From Populus alba (Eukaryota > Streptophyta > Magnoliopsida > Malpighiales > Salicaceae), in NCBI RefSeq assembly GCF_005239225.2, contig NC_133290.1:12532204-12596203 (forward strand): a stretch of 64,000 bases of DNA, written 5' to 3'. How positions within the stretch are numbered: position 1 is the stretch's first letter; each line of letters opens with the position of its first letter. The position numbers and the translations under genes were made by a program. Shown here piece by piece: positions 48,504 through 60,715 of the stretch. The notes beneath the pieces are model-generated. The model made no database searches. It saw only the letters and a list, made by a program, of their open reading frames with translations, and was not told where the DNA came from.

Positions 48504-51500
48504 GAACGATATTAATATCCATTTTGATTTTGATTTTTTTATTTGACAGAGCTCTTTTTTTATGCTAATGTCCCTGTCCTGAAAGAATTCACATGCCATC
48601 AGTAGCTTTGCCAAGATAAGGAAAGATCGGCTACTTGCTGCTCATGAAGACGTTCAACCTATATTTATATTCAAGTCGTCCCTTATCTTTCTGATTTCTT
48701 TTTATTGAAAAAAACAATTATCATTGCCCAGATTGTCAGGGAGCGAGACAAAGAAAGAAGCTTTTTTTTGAGAAAAAAATAGAAGTGAAAATATATTCCA
48801 TTTACAGATACAGAACATGCTCCTCACAAAATGCGTGGTGAAAAACTAATTAATTAGTTATTGATGGAAATTTTGTTTTATAACTATTAATTAAAGGTTG
48901 GGCCTATTTAATTTTAGAGTTTAGATTTTATTGAATATTATTCTTAAATTAACACGATTAATATAAATTATAAGTTAATGAAAAATTAATCTAAAAAAAT
49001 ATTTAGTTTACATGATTTTGTAAGAACCCAAAACTTTTTATCATCGGATAAATACAAAAATTTCTTATAGTTTATATAATGTAAAGTTATAGTCATAAAT
49101 TAACCTAAACAAAAATGTTTTCGACTCAAGCCACATGCGCAAGCTCGGTACAGGCCCTACACTCTAGGTTTTTTTTTTTTTTTTTTTGCCAATCTATTTT
49201 GAACTTGGATTTATTATAAAAAAAAATTTCGACCCATCAATAATTATTTTTATTAGTCTATTTATTTATCCAGCTTGCAAATAAAAAGTTTGAACAATCA
49301 TCTTCTTTAACTTGAAAAACTTTATTTACACATAAAACATCAGATTTCAAAGTCAAATTATTGTTAAGTTAATTTTATTTTATGACAGATAGTTACAGCT
49401 GATAAATGGTGATATCGGTTTTGATTTTAAAATCCACTATAAACAAAGCTTCAAGAAAAGTGCTCAGCATAGATTTTTAAACTCTTCTTCACTTCAGTGT
49501 TTCAACTATTCTCTTCTTTCTTCTATTTTAGAGGATAAGTTTTGTTATTGTAGAGAGATATTGAGTTAATTTTTTCTTGAATTCATTAATCATGTTTAAG
49601 AGTATAATTAAACAAGATAGTGGTGTTTGAATTTTCAGAGGCTAATTGCATGTATTTTATTTTGCATTAGAAAATGACCAATAACATCTTAAAGATGAAA
49701 AATTGATCAATGACAACAACATATTACCATATGACTTTGACTCTAAGTTCTTAAACAATTATTTTAGCTATACTCTAGTTTTATATCAATTATATAATTC
49801 TATAATATGCGTGCTAGGATCTCTTGCAATTCAGCTCTAATTTTAAATATTAAAATACATGCTTAGAATGCATACAAGGTTATTTGTTTAATTCTATTGC
49901 AAGATTATGTTCCTTATCTTTTTTTAATGCATGCTATATAAATTAAATAATTGTGATTACTAGTTTAATCTTTGAACAGCAGTTACTAAATCAATTCGAA
50001 AAAATATTACTAACATAAAATAAAAAATTATTATTGAGATAAATTACTAAATTTTATGGAGATAAATTTATTTACACAAAGATTATTATTTTTTATGGTT
50101 ATAATGTTATAATCCGACAACTTACTCTCTTCTTTTTTAAGTGAGTTTTCTTTCTTTTCTCAAATTAAAACACTATAAAATAAATAAAATAAACTTTTAA
50201 ATAAAAAACTGTAAAAAATAAAAGGACTAAAATGAAGAGAAAATAAAATTAGATGGACTGAAAACCAATTTTTTCATGCATTGGAGATTGGCATGCAATT
50301 TCCTTGTGTTTAACAATTTTATCCTTTCACTTATAATTTTTCTTCCTTCACAATTTCAGACTATACCTTATTGAATTAGATCACAAGAGAATTTAATTAA
50401 AAAGAGATAGAGATTTTAAATATGTTAACAATTGTGCTTATCTTATGAATTAGGAGGAGAAGGAGGGCAGGGAAGTAAAAGGAGGAGGGGCGGTGCTCTT
50501 TTCACAGACTTCAACACAAAAGTGGAGACCAAAAAGCTGCGGCGCCCTTTAGACACGTATGCTTCGGCATCCAATCATGCTCCCCTTCTTTTCAGGTACT
50601 CTTTTAAATCTTCTTTTGTCTTTTAGTCTTCGGATTTCTGAGCTTTATAGATTTTATTTTATCTTTTTACTCTTCTGATTTCTGACTGCCTGTGCTTATA
50701 TCTTTGGCATCAATATAACTCGAATAAATCAAATGGTCAAGAATATTTGTTTTATCTTTATTTTTTATATTTAGAATTTGAAATTATCAACTAAAAAAAT
50801 TATTTAAATTCATATTAATGCTTCCTATTTATGTGAGAAACACACTCTTAAAATTACTAGGAAAAAATATTTAATTTCAGTTCACGTATAAATAAACTTG
50901 AAAATACTCCTATTATAATAATAACAAAAAAATATCCATTGCCTCTTATTTGAGGAAATTAAATTCATGGCTAATGCCCTCGTGGTGAAGATTTGTGTAA
51001 TTTCATTGACTTGACTTTTTACCACGTTAATTACACAAACTCCTCGGTAAATCTCATGACTGAGGATTGCTGCTTTCAATCCAATCAATTCCTCCCACAA
51101 CAAAGGACGTGTAAATTCATGAAAAATAGTTTTTAAAATTTTCAGTGTTTATTTGTTATTAAAAAAATTGTTAAGGAAAAACATTTTCTACTTATAAAAA
51201 ATTTACCTTAATTTTCAAGAAAGTTTTTTTATATATTTTTAGTGAAAAATATTTTATAAAAATTATAAAAAAATTCAAAAATATCTTATTATTTATTAAT
51301 CATATCAAAATTAATTTTCAATCTTTTAATTGTTATATATTTTGATAGAATTCTGTTTTTAAATTTTATCCCTTAAAATTTAATTTTTATATCAATTTTG
51401 ATGTTTATTATTTTGATTGTTATTTGCTTTTTTATTTTTATTTTTTTTAATTGAAATTTTTTTATATATCATATTTAGTTCATACTCTTTTTATTTCTAT

Positions 51501-52119
51501 TTATTTTATTTGAAGTAATTTATGAAATTATAAATTTTTCAATTTATTCTCCTTCATATTTTTTATTAATAAGATTTTGTTCTTATTCATTTAATAAACT
51601 TGAAAAAAAATTAAACATGATAAATTATTTTTCATCTTATTTTTCAATATCCAATTTATTTAAACACTTTAGGTATAGGAGAACAATTACAAATGCTGGC
51701 AATGATTAATTAGGAAAAAAACTTACACCATGTAATGATGTTTAATTTATCTCTTGACTCGTATTAATTTAAGCACCGTTGGATGGATGGATGGATGGTG
51801 TGTAGCTGACACAGATTTGAGTAACACGACCAATTTAATTTAATAGGAAAATATAACAGCGAGGACCAGCTCAATTAAGAAAGTACAGGGTCTAGTTAAA
51901 AAGATTAAAAAATACAAGGACCAATCATGACTTATCCAATTTTGAAATCAAAATTCCATAGCAATTAATTTTATCCTAGGTAAAAGAAAGGGGCGCTGTT
52001 GTTTTCATCCTTTTCACCGGTAAATGAGTTCTAGCTTTGTCAGAGCTTTTTGAAAAACATCACAGTGGTAAAAAAATATTTGGTAAAATTTATTTATAAA
52101 AATAGCATATTTATTTTGA
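48504..52119. other. AT-rich intergenic sequence
   Basis: No recognisable gene. The patch at 50,440-50,630 has a 64-codon frame with no known motif. A short (GGAT)n run lies near 51,780-51,797. Confidence 0.45.
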
Positions 52120-52240
52120 GACGCGTAAGTCTCGCCCATGCAACAACAAGGTGCATAGGTCGCCCCTGTGCGAACCACATGACGCGCCGGTCGCGCCTAT
52201 GTGGCTATAAGATACGCAGGTGCGACCCTCAACATTGCCG
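52120..52240. repeat. GC-rich minisatellite, four degenerate ~30-bp units
   Basis: Units near 52,120, 52,151, 52,181 and 52,211 share a pattern of the type gacgcgcaggtcgcgcctat followed by about ten variable bases. This is a sharp GC- and CpG-rich island in very AT-rich DNA. The 74-codon frame across it (52,050-52,274) is a by-product. Confidence 0.7.
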
Positions 52241-52259
52241 TACCAATTATATTTTTTCA

Positions 52260-54330
52260 TCATTTCAGCTCTGATCATTAACTTATTTATATTTTTATAA
52301 ATAATTTTTCAGTTGTACTTTTTTACCGAATATTTTTAAAAAACTCAGTTTTTTCATGCAGGAACTCTTGGTCTGTACTCTGTACAATCTTGCCTGTGTA
52401 TAACAGTGGCCACAAATAAAATTTTCAATTATATCTATATATATATATATATTGAACTTGATTATAAGGTTGACTAGCCACGAAGCATGGGGTAAAAAAT
52501 TCTGGATTAAAATAATAATATTTTGAAATTTTTTAAAAATCAATAAGTTTTTATCGGATTGATTATGTTGCAGGTTTTTTCAAGATTTTCACTAGATTAT
52601 ATCAAATTAACTTTTAAATATTTTTTTTTAAACCTAGCTTAACCCAAATTTAATAACGATAAATAAATCAAAAGGATCATGCCAAATATATTTTGGTAAC
52701 CATCATATTACAAATAAAAGGGCAAGACTTGAGAGTACAAATATTGTCCCTTTTATATCCTAAAAATCGAAGCAGTAAAAACTATTATTTTATATTTTAT
52801 TTTAAATCTGATCCTCAATTTTTATTTTATATGTGATTGCATCCTTTTTGAGTTAAATTAAAGGATAATTGAATCAAATTTGTTAACTAGAAAAAAAAAA
52901 ACATCATAAATGAGTGATAGTTTGAAAGTTCACGCAAAAAATTTAATTTAGTCCTCAAACTTTACAAATTATATATGTTAATTCCCTCAATTTTTTTGAT
53001 TAAATTTTAACAATTGTTTTTTTATTATTTTTTTAGTTTTTAATTTGAGAGAAAAAAAAAAAAAGATCACTGAATTTCGACACTAGAAAAAAAAAAGTGT
53101 TGACGTTAATTTTGACCTTCATAATTATTGATATTTATGTCAAAATAGTTTTATTTGATGAGAGAAGTTCATATAAAATACTTTTCCCCTCTTAAAAGTG
53201 CCTAAAAACAAATCTCAACCTGAGATGACTTTTTGATTTTGGATTGATTTTGATTTTTGGAATGATTTTTTGAGACCATGAATATATTTATGAAGGTTTA
53301 TATAGTGTTTTCTAGGTGTTTTGGATAAAAAAACAGATTGAAAAATAAATTTTTAGATAAAAAAAACCTTCAACCATGATTTTTTTCCCACATGATGACT
53401 GAAATTTGGATAAAATTAGAAGACATGTCAAATGATATTTGTTTTAAAAACAATGAACGACATATTGTCCACCCAACCACAATAAAAAAATAAAGACTTG
53501 TGTGCACAGGTCCTAACAAAATGAGTTATATTGAATGACTTGGCTTTCAGCCCCAACAATACTTGGCTTTTTTTTGAATTGTTTTTGAATTTTTTAAATC
53601 AATGATTTTATTTTATATGTTTTTTTTTTCAAAATTATTTCTTTATTTATATTTAAATTAAACCCCTTAATCTATAATTATTTCATTATTTATATTTAAA
53701 TTAAACCACTTTTCTTTTATCTTGTTTTTTAACATCTCTTTTACCTTGTATGATATCTTTTTTTTATTTAATTAATTTAATATGCATGTTTATTTCAATT
53801 ATAGCCTGAATAAATACAAAATTATTTTAATAAACAAGCTTAGAAAATATAACTAGATAAATATTTTATTAAGATTTGCTTTACATTTTACTAATTATGA
53901 TTTTACCAATTAAAAGAAGAGAAAAAGAGCGTAGACAAAAGTAAAAGTAGAAGCTATGATTATTTGCCATGGATTCCAAGATTTCCCTTTCCCTTTTCAT
54001 TTTATTTTTTTTTAATTTTTCTTACAGCAAGAGAGACTCCCAATTACGACCTAATCATTCCTCGCACGGCTTAAGTGACAAATTATACAATTTAGGCGTC
54101 ACCTGACTCACCTTTCACCTAAGCCCACGTTGGACTCTCTTTCTCTGCCTTCCTTTTCTAGGCCCCCCTTCTTTTTTTTTTTTGGCATTCTAGCCCCTTT
54201 CCCTCTCTCATATTCTTCTTGGACCAGTAGATGTCAACTTTCACTCTTTTAGCACCATGGAGACCCAAATAAGCTTTTAAATTACATAGATATTCCACTT
54301 CGATTTTACAAAATCCTTGGAGCTTAGCCA
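52260..54330. other. AT-rich intergenic sequence downstream of the HD-Zip gene
   Basis: No recognised gene. The right part (from about 54,000) is likely 3' flanking DNA of the minus-strand HD-Zip gene. Confidence 0.45.
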
Positions 54331-54331
54331 A

Positions 54332-54350
54332 CTCTCTCTCTCTCTCTCTC
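54332..54350. repeat. (CT)n microsatellite in the HD-Zip 3' region
   Basis: Nine to ten CT units on the plus strand, 62 bp beyond the stop codon of the minus-strand gene, so GA in its likely 3' UTR. Confidence 0.85.
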
Positions 54351-54411
54351 TTAAGGTACCACCCACTATTTTACCGCTTCCTTATTTTCAGTAATTGTTC
54401 ATCCTTGTTTC

Positions 54412-55913
54412 CTAGTTCCATTGATCAGAACTGTACCAGGGAAGACTCGGAGGTTGCTCATCAGAGAAGAAATTGCAAGCCTCCTCACTGCTAAAGAAAT
54501 TGTGCTCTTCCAGCTTGACAAACTGCGTTTGGTATGATTTGGAGAACTGAAAGCAGTTCATTGATGATGGTGAAGAAGATGAGGCGGAGCAGTTGAATCT
54601 GAGTGATGAAGATGGTGGCGGGGACATCATTAGCTGGCTTTGGAGAATCCCAGATGAGGAAATGGCTGGGTTAGGGCTGTTATCTTCATTCAAGATTGCA
54701 CTTGAGTCACTGTCTGATGACCCATCTTTGAAGTCTGGGAAAAGAGAGGCTCCTAGACCAATATTAATACTGCTGTGATTGTTGAAGGTTTCATAATTCA
54801 GCTCTTTTGTTTCCGATGCAGCAACAGAATCAAGGAGTGCCGGTGTATCTTCTTCAGGCATCTTGTCTTCTGACTCGGCCAAAATTATCTCTTCTTTGAC
54901 AGAAACATTGCTCTCCACGTTCTCTTCGTTCAGCTTTGCTTTCAGTTCCCTTATCTGCAACATGAAAAAAAATATATATTAAAAAAAGATCAACCAAGAA
55001 TTCTATGAGTTTTTAAAACTGGCCGTATGCAGCTTTCGTTTCAGAATTAATGAAGAAAAACCACTTCTTTTGACATCACACTATCGCAAACTTCACAAAG
55101 ATTCAGTTCATTGTCGTCTTGATTCATAGAAAATAAATAAAGATGACGAGATTTGAAATATATACCTCTTTGATTAGAGCTTCATTGTCATGTTGGAGGG
55201 CATCAAAACTGTGCTTAAGAGAATCATAACTGGTTTTAAGAGCGCCATAATCTCTCTCCAATTGCTTGGTTTTCCACCGGGCACGGCGGTTTTGGAACCA
55301 AACAGCGACTTGTCTTGGTTGCAAGCCAAGTTCTTGGGCTAACTTAACTTTTCTCTCAGGTTCAAGTTTGTTTTCGACCTCGAAGTTTTTCTCCAAGGCC
55401 TTAACTTGATCTCCACTTAATCGCCTTTTCTTCTCGGTAACATGGCCTCCGGCTTCTTCCACACAACCCTCTTCATCTAAGCCATCCAACATGGACTGGA
55501 ATTCCCTACTATAAACATGGGTCTGGTTCCTTGGACTGTGTTCCTCTATAAAATAACCAAAAGAAGAGTAAAGATAAATTAGTGGATACGAATATGAATA
55601 ATAACTTTATACTTGAAAGAATAAAGTGAAAAGTAGTGTTCGAAGCATGACAATTCCTAAAAAGAAAAACAAAACTTGTTCATTTGGATTCAAAGGTTAT
55701 TGCAAAGCTTTGATAGGTGAGTAGTTACTATCACGAAAGATGGAAAAGAAAGTTAATAAAAAGCTTGGCACCATTTGGGCATGTCTGAGCTAATTAGCTA
55801 GTAGCATTTAAGAAGATGAGAATCAAGTTAATGGGGTCTACGCAAGAACCTGCAGATGGGCAGATGGACATCAAAGCACCAAGGGAATCAGAGCTGCCAA
55901 GTGATCTCTTCAT
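54412..55913 (-). CDS. HD-Zip class I transcription factor, ATHB5/6/16 group
   Basis: Exons on the minus strand are 55,913-55,850, 55,545-55,166 and 54,954-54,412, with introns GT...AG in both cases. The product is 328 residues (Arabidopsis relatives are about 295-315). It begins [20 protein letters not shown] and has [14 protein letters not shown] near residue 35, both typical of this clade. The homeodomain is about 60-115 with the recognition-helix motif [11 protein letters not shown]. The leucine zipper follows directly, with leucines at 117, 124, 131, 138, 145 and 152. Intron 2 falls inside the zipper after residue 148. The rest is acidic and Ser-rich and ends [10 protein letters not shown], an AHA-like activation motif. 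HD-Zip I factors bind CAATNATTG-type sites as dimers in the nucleus. ATHB5/6/16 relatives act in abscisic-acid, drought and growth responses (established for Arabidopsis, inferred here). All key residues look intact. Confidence 0.96.
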
Positions 55914-56048
55914 GACTGATGATGACTGTGGTGGCGGTACTGAAACAAAAAGAAAACAACTTTCTCTAAAGGAAACAGATCTATCTTAGTTTAAGATCAA
56001 GGGAGTCAGTCCTCTTCTTGTTCTTCTCAATTCTTCGTAGTTTCAAGA

Positions 56049-56064
56049 TCTCTCTCTCTCTCTC
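56049..56064 (-). repeat. (CT)n/(GA)n run in the HD-Zip 5' leader
   Basis: Eight CT units on the plus strand, 136-151 bp upstream of the start codon at 55,913. On the transcript this is a GA-rich leader. No ATG lies between the candidate TATA box and the start codon, so no upstream ORF is evident. Confidence 0.7.
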
Positions 56065-56154
56065 TTATGGGCTGGGGAGGGCGCTGAAGAGGAGAGGGTT
56101 AGTGCACTTAAAAAGTACAAAGACTTATTTGTTTTCACCTGTAAGAATTTTCCT

Positions 56155-56161
56155 GTATATA
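56155..56161 (-). promoter_or_regulatory. TATA box candidate of the HD-Zip gene
   Basis: Minus-strand tatatac lies 242 bp upstream of the start codon. Transcription would start near 56,130, giving a leader of about 215 bases. A pyrimidine-rich stretch ending tttgtttcag lies 20-25 bases upstream of the ATG and could also be the acceptor of a leader intron, so the start site is uncertain. Confidence 0.4.
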
Positions 56162-56646
56162 GCTAGACCAACTTGTACAGTCTTGCTGTATACAACGGTA
56201 CCCCTCCTGCCCTCTACTGTCTCTCCCATCTTTCTCCAATTTCAACACGACTACTTCCTCTTCTCCCTCTGTACCCATCCAAAGAAACAACCAGCAGAAG
56301 AAGAGAGAAAAAAAAGGACGAAACTCAACCCTCCCACAAGCGAAAGTTACCAATCAAGAAAGAAACCTCTCTTTTCTTTCATTACATCATGTTACCCAAT
56401 CAAGTTAACATGTAAGATTCTAAACATTGAATTCTCTATACAATAGTCTAAGAAAAAGACAGAGGGAGGGAGGGAGGAGGAGTAAACCAGTTCACAACCT
56501 AGCAGGCATCTCACAAAATTTGTGTCTATAAATAAACCAACTTGGGTTTGATATAGGGTTAGAATCTGACTTTGGGTTAGGTGCAACAGTTAATTTGAGC
56601 CAAATGAAATGAACCCAAATTTCAGTCTAAATGAAATTCTTGGTTT

Positions 56647-56662
56647 ACCGGCTATAGCCGGT
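56647..56662. repeat. Perfect 16-bp palindrome
   Basis: accggctatagccggt reads the same on both strands. It lies about 735 bp upstream of the HD-Zip start codon and just before an AT-rich dispersed repeat. It could be a dimer-binding site or a transposon-end relic. Confidence 0.7.
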
Positions 56663-56689
56663 TTTTTACCGTTTTAATAGTGTTAGATA

Positions 56690-56865
56690 TTTTTTTTGGA
56701 CCAGAGTGTGTTTATTTTAAATTCAAAAAAAAGTTCTTGAAAATTTTTATTTTTAAATATTTTAATATATGATATTAAAAAAAATAAAAAAATATTCTTA
56801 ATATATATATTGTTTAAAAAAACTTCTTGAAAAATAACTACTCCCTCATCCTTTAAACACCGACT
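56690..56865 (+). repeat. AT-rich dispersed repeat upstream of the HD-Zip gene
   Basis: Forward copy with tttttaaatattttaatat, atattcttaatatatat and cttcttgaaaaataactact words. It lies 0.8-0.95 kb upstream of the HD-Zip start codon. Confidence 0.5.
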
Positions 56866-56869
56866 CAGG

Positions 56870-59800
56870 GAGGGAGGGAGAGAGAGATATGAACGTTGAA
56901 GCTATATATAAGCTGAAACCCGCTTTACGGCTCGGCTTGGAGCCGATGGAGATCTAGTTTTGCATCAGCGTATCTTACCTTAGACTACGGCGTGGTCGGT
57001 GCGATCAATCATCTTTTAAAAAAAAACATTTGCAGGAAGGATTTACCAGAGTTACATTTATTTATTTGCATATTAAGGTGATATCTATGGATCAAACAAA
57101 AGGGTATATCTTACGAAATATAAATTTTGATTTCAAGATAAATTAAAAACTGCCCCTATTAAATTACTTATAAGAAAAAAGAAATTCAAGTTAAAATAAA
57201 TTTTCTTGTAGACAAAAAGCTGTATAATAAAATAAAATATTTTCATTAATTTAAAAATTTTAAAAATAATTAATGCTATCCATATATACGTTGAGAGGTT
57301 GCAATATATTTTGTGAAAGGAATTATTGCTGTCCAAATTATTTTTTGTAAAGAAATTAAGATGAAAAATCTGGGGCAAATGTCTAGAAAGAAAGATGATA
57401 AATTACAATTATAATTACAAAATAAACTAAAAACATATATGATATTTTACTACAACGTAGCTAGTAGATATCTCTACTCACAATTCCACCGTAGATTGCA
57501 AAAATAAAATTATATTTTGATCCCTTAATTTCTTATGCTTTACACTATTTAGTCTTTATAGATTTAAATATTTATTTTTTGTATTGAATTTTGTTTTTAT
57601 TATTTTTTTTAATTCTTGATTGTTGAGAGATAAAGTAGTTAAAAAGAGGGAGAATAAATTTCTTTTTAATTAACTAATCCATTCTAGCAAAAAACAATTG
57701 TTAATTATTTGTGTAAACGACTTTGTCTTGAAAAGAGACATTCAATGAAGATAGTTTGAATATCTAATTATGTTATTAGAGAATAGATATATGCTCAATT
57801 TGTTTTATTTTTTTTTTAAATTTAATTATAATTATAAAGTGTTTTGAAATTGTAAATGAGAGTTGAAAATTAGGGTTTTTGGATTCAAATACCCCAGAAT
57901 CCAAGTCTAGACCTATGAATGACAAACCTTTCATGGTGCTCCATTTTTATTTTTAAAGTAATTTTTTAAAATAAAAATCTTTTTAAATAAATAGTTACAA
58001 CAATGTTTTAACAATATTCAATTTAAATAAGATTAGATATTTTTTATGGATATTTTTGTAATTTTTTATTAAGTGTATATGAAATTAATATGCATTTTTT
58101 TTTTAAATTTCACATGAATATTCAATGAGAATATTTTTTTAATATCAATTTTTTATTATTATTTTCTGGAATCAATTATTCTTTCATTTTTTTTATATAA
58201 TAACACAAAAATAAGTGAGGCATTGTTTTTTTGTTAAAAATTGATTCACAGATATCGTGATAAGTATGTATATTAAAAAAATATAATTCTGATAATTTTT
58301 TTATCTAATTAAAAATAAATAAATAGATAAAAAAAACAGAGTTTTGGATAAAAAATATATTTTTTAAAATTTAAATAATTATTTTAATTGCTTTCAATTT
58401 TATTTAAAAAAATTCGTTTTTTAAAAAAAACCAGGGTTTTTTTGAAATAAAAAAGAAAAGCATAAATAAAAGGAGGGGAATTTCAATTGAAGAAATATAT
58501 CTTTTACTTCAATATTTAAATCAGTGAAATGTTTTTGAATATTTTCTTATAAAATCAAATAAAAGTTGGTTTTGAAAATAATTCAAATAAGATTACGCAG
58601 GAAAAAAAGGGGGGTTAAATTACGGAAAACTAATAAGAGCTGCTGTGATTTTGTGGAGGCAATTGCCCCTTCACTTGCATTAAACTCGGCCTAACTTTCA
58701 ACTAAGAACTTTACTCTTACTCTTGCGTAGTATTTCACATTCATCTACTTAAATTTAGCATTTACGATTTTTTTTTAAAATATTTTTCTGTTAACTTAAT
58801 TTTCTGTAAGTAGCTCAAGTTTTACAACACAGAGTAACGTCTCTAAAATCTGTGGAAGGATCCATGCTGTCATTGCAGAACTTTTTAGCTGGCAAGAAAA
58901 GGATAATATAAAATAACACCATAACAGCAATAATATTAATAACTCAACACCTTTGATTTATTCGAAGAAATTGTTTTTAGACTGGGTTGAATGTTTTTTT
59001 CTTATAAAACTAATCTGAAAAATGAAGAAAAAAAACCCTTTCGTTTTTCATGACACGATTTTATCCAATGGCTTTCCATTAAGAAATTAACCAAAAAGAA
59101 GATATTTTCATAGCAGTTCTCTACTGTTCTTGATCATATTCTCCTGGAAATTTCTCTTCTGCATGTCTCTGTCCAAGATATCACAGTATCTAGGAAAGAT
59201 AGATTCTACGAACCAAGTAACAGTTCTTTCTTGGTGTTTATAACTTGCTCTTCAGCTCAATAAAATCTGAGCTCAGCCCTTTGAAGTTTCACACACCATT
59301 AAACCTTGAATATCATAAAATCTGCTACCGTCTTCTTCGCTGCAATCACAGAACATTCAGATTTCTTTGAATGGAAATAAATTTAGGTTTGCCACAAAGT
59401 TTCTTAACAGATTCTCAGCAGACCAATTTGGGATTTTGTATATTCACGGCTAAACACCTACTTGATTGTTAATGTCTTCATCCGACGTTCCATTACAAGG
59501 ACCTCCCACCAATTTTCATATATTTCAAGCATATAAACAGCGCAATTGATCGATCTTTTAGTGCTCATCAAATAAATCCAAAATTGTCAAATGGCCATTA
59601 GAATCATCGACGGTCTTCATCAATGGACATATCGCTGATCACTTTTTTCTGTCACTCGATAATTAGGTAGCTAGCTAACAATGCTTTTGCTACCTCCGGT
59701 TGCATGCATGGCCAAATCATGGAGAGCACGAACGGTGGGCAACTTTTGAATAATGCATGTATCTAATCCATATGAAGGACAAGCACTTCAATTTCTTTTC

Positions 59801-60689
59801 TAGCAGTCAATTTATGCTTCAGTAGAATACTCCAACTCCTGGAAAATCATGACAACACCGACAATATTGTATATATTCAATGCCCCAGCTTTTTCCTTCT
59901 TTTCCAGGCACTAGCAATATATGTACTTAGTAGAAAATGGAAATTCCCAATGCTACCTGGACAGCATAATCATGACCTAGCAAACCAATATCTATATTGT
60001 GGCCTTTTTTTACACGAGCATCATTGAAATTGAAGGAAGTCCCTGATCGATCATATATATCCTAGATTAATGAGAGGGTTGTCCTCAGATTTGCTAAAAC
60101 ATTAGCCACCTCCTTTGGAATTCACTTCAACACAGGTGAACATTTGATAATGCGCGGTAGGAGTTTTCATCAAGCTTTCACTCCTTAAGGACCGGAGGCT
60201 TTATTTAGCAATTAGCTCTTCGTCGTGGAGCGTAGTTTCTTGGAATATAGGTAATGGTTATGATAGATTGTATAGAAAAGAAGAAACAATTTTGGTTTTT
60301 TTCAGCAATACGTGGGAGAAATAGCTAGTTGCATCTTAACCTAATACGGTGTACATACGTAGGTAAAATTTTCAGTTCTCTAAGTCAATGTTCAACTTCC
60401 AAAATCTATAGATGACACCTCTCTGCTAAGTGTAAGAAACCTCCTCATCCCCCTATTTTGCTAACACCGACAAGGAAGACTTTGTAGGAACCTGCAAGTT
60501 AGTATAGGTCTGGCAAAACGACAATAGAAGCGTTAACGAACAAAGTGATGAGGTTGTGTTACATTATCTAACCATTTTTTTTCCTAGTGCTATGACAAAA
60601 ATTCTGCTCTGAACAGGTTCCTGAAAAGTATGAGCTGTGAAGATGTGAGATCCGATCCACATGCGAATCCCACCATTCTGATGGCTCAC
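56870..60689. other. Intergenic sequence, no recognised gene
   Basis: The patch at 56,890-57,010 is less AT-rich and has tatatataagctg (plus strand) but no downstream frame. 57,020-58,620 is very AT-rich. From about 58,620 on composition is more balanced, yet neither strand shows a protein I know. Confidence 0.4.
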
Positions 60690-60715
60690 TTTTTTTTTTT
60701 TTTTTTTTTTTTTTT
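60690..60715. repeat. Poly-T run of 26 bases
   Basis: Homopolymer run that could be the tail of a reverse-transcribed insertion on the minus strand. No SINE body or target-site duplication was recognised next to it. Confidence 0.8.

Noticed and set aside
52050..52274. 74-codon frame rich in Arg and Cys
   Set aside because: It is produced by the GC-rich minisatellite and no family is recognised.
56890..57010. Plus-strand promoter with tatatataag
   Set aside because: There is no coding frame or transcript evidence downstream, and TA-rich words are common here.
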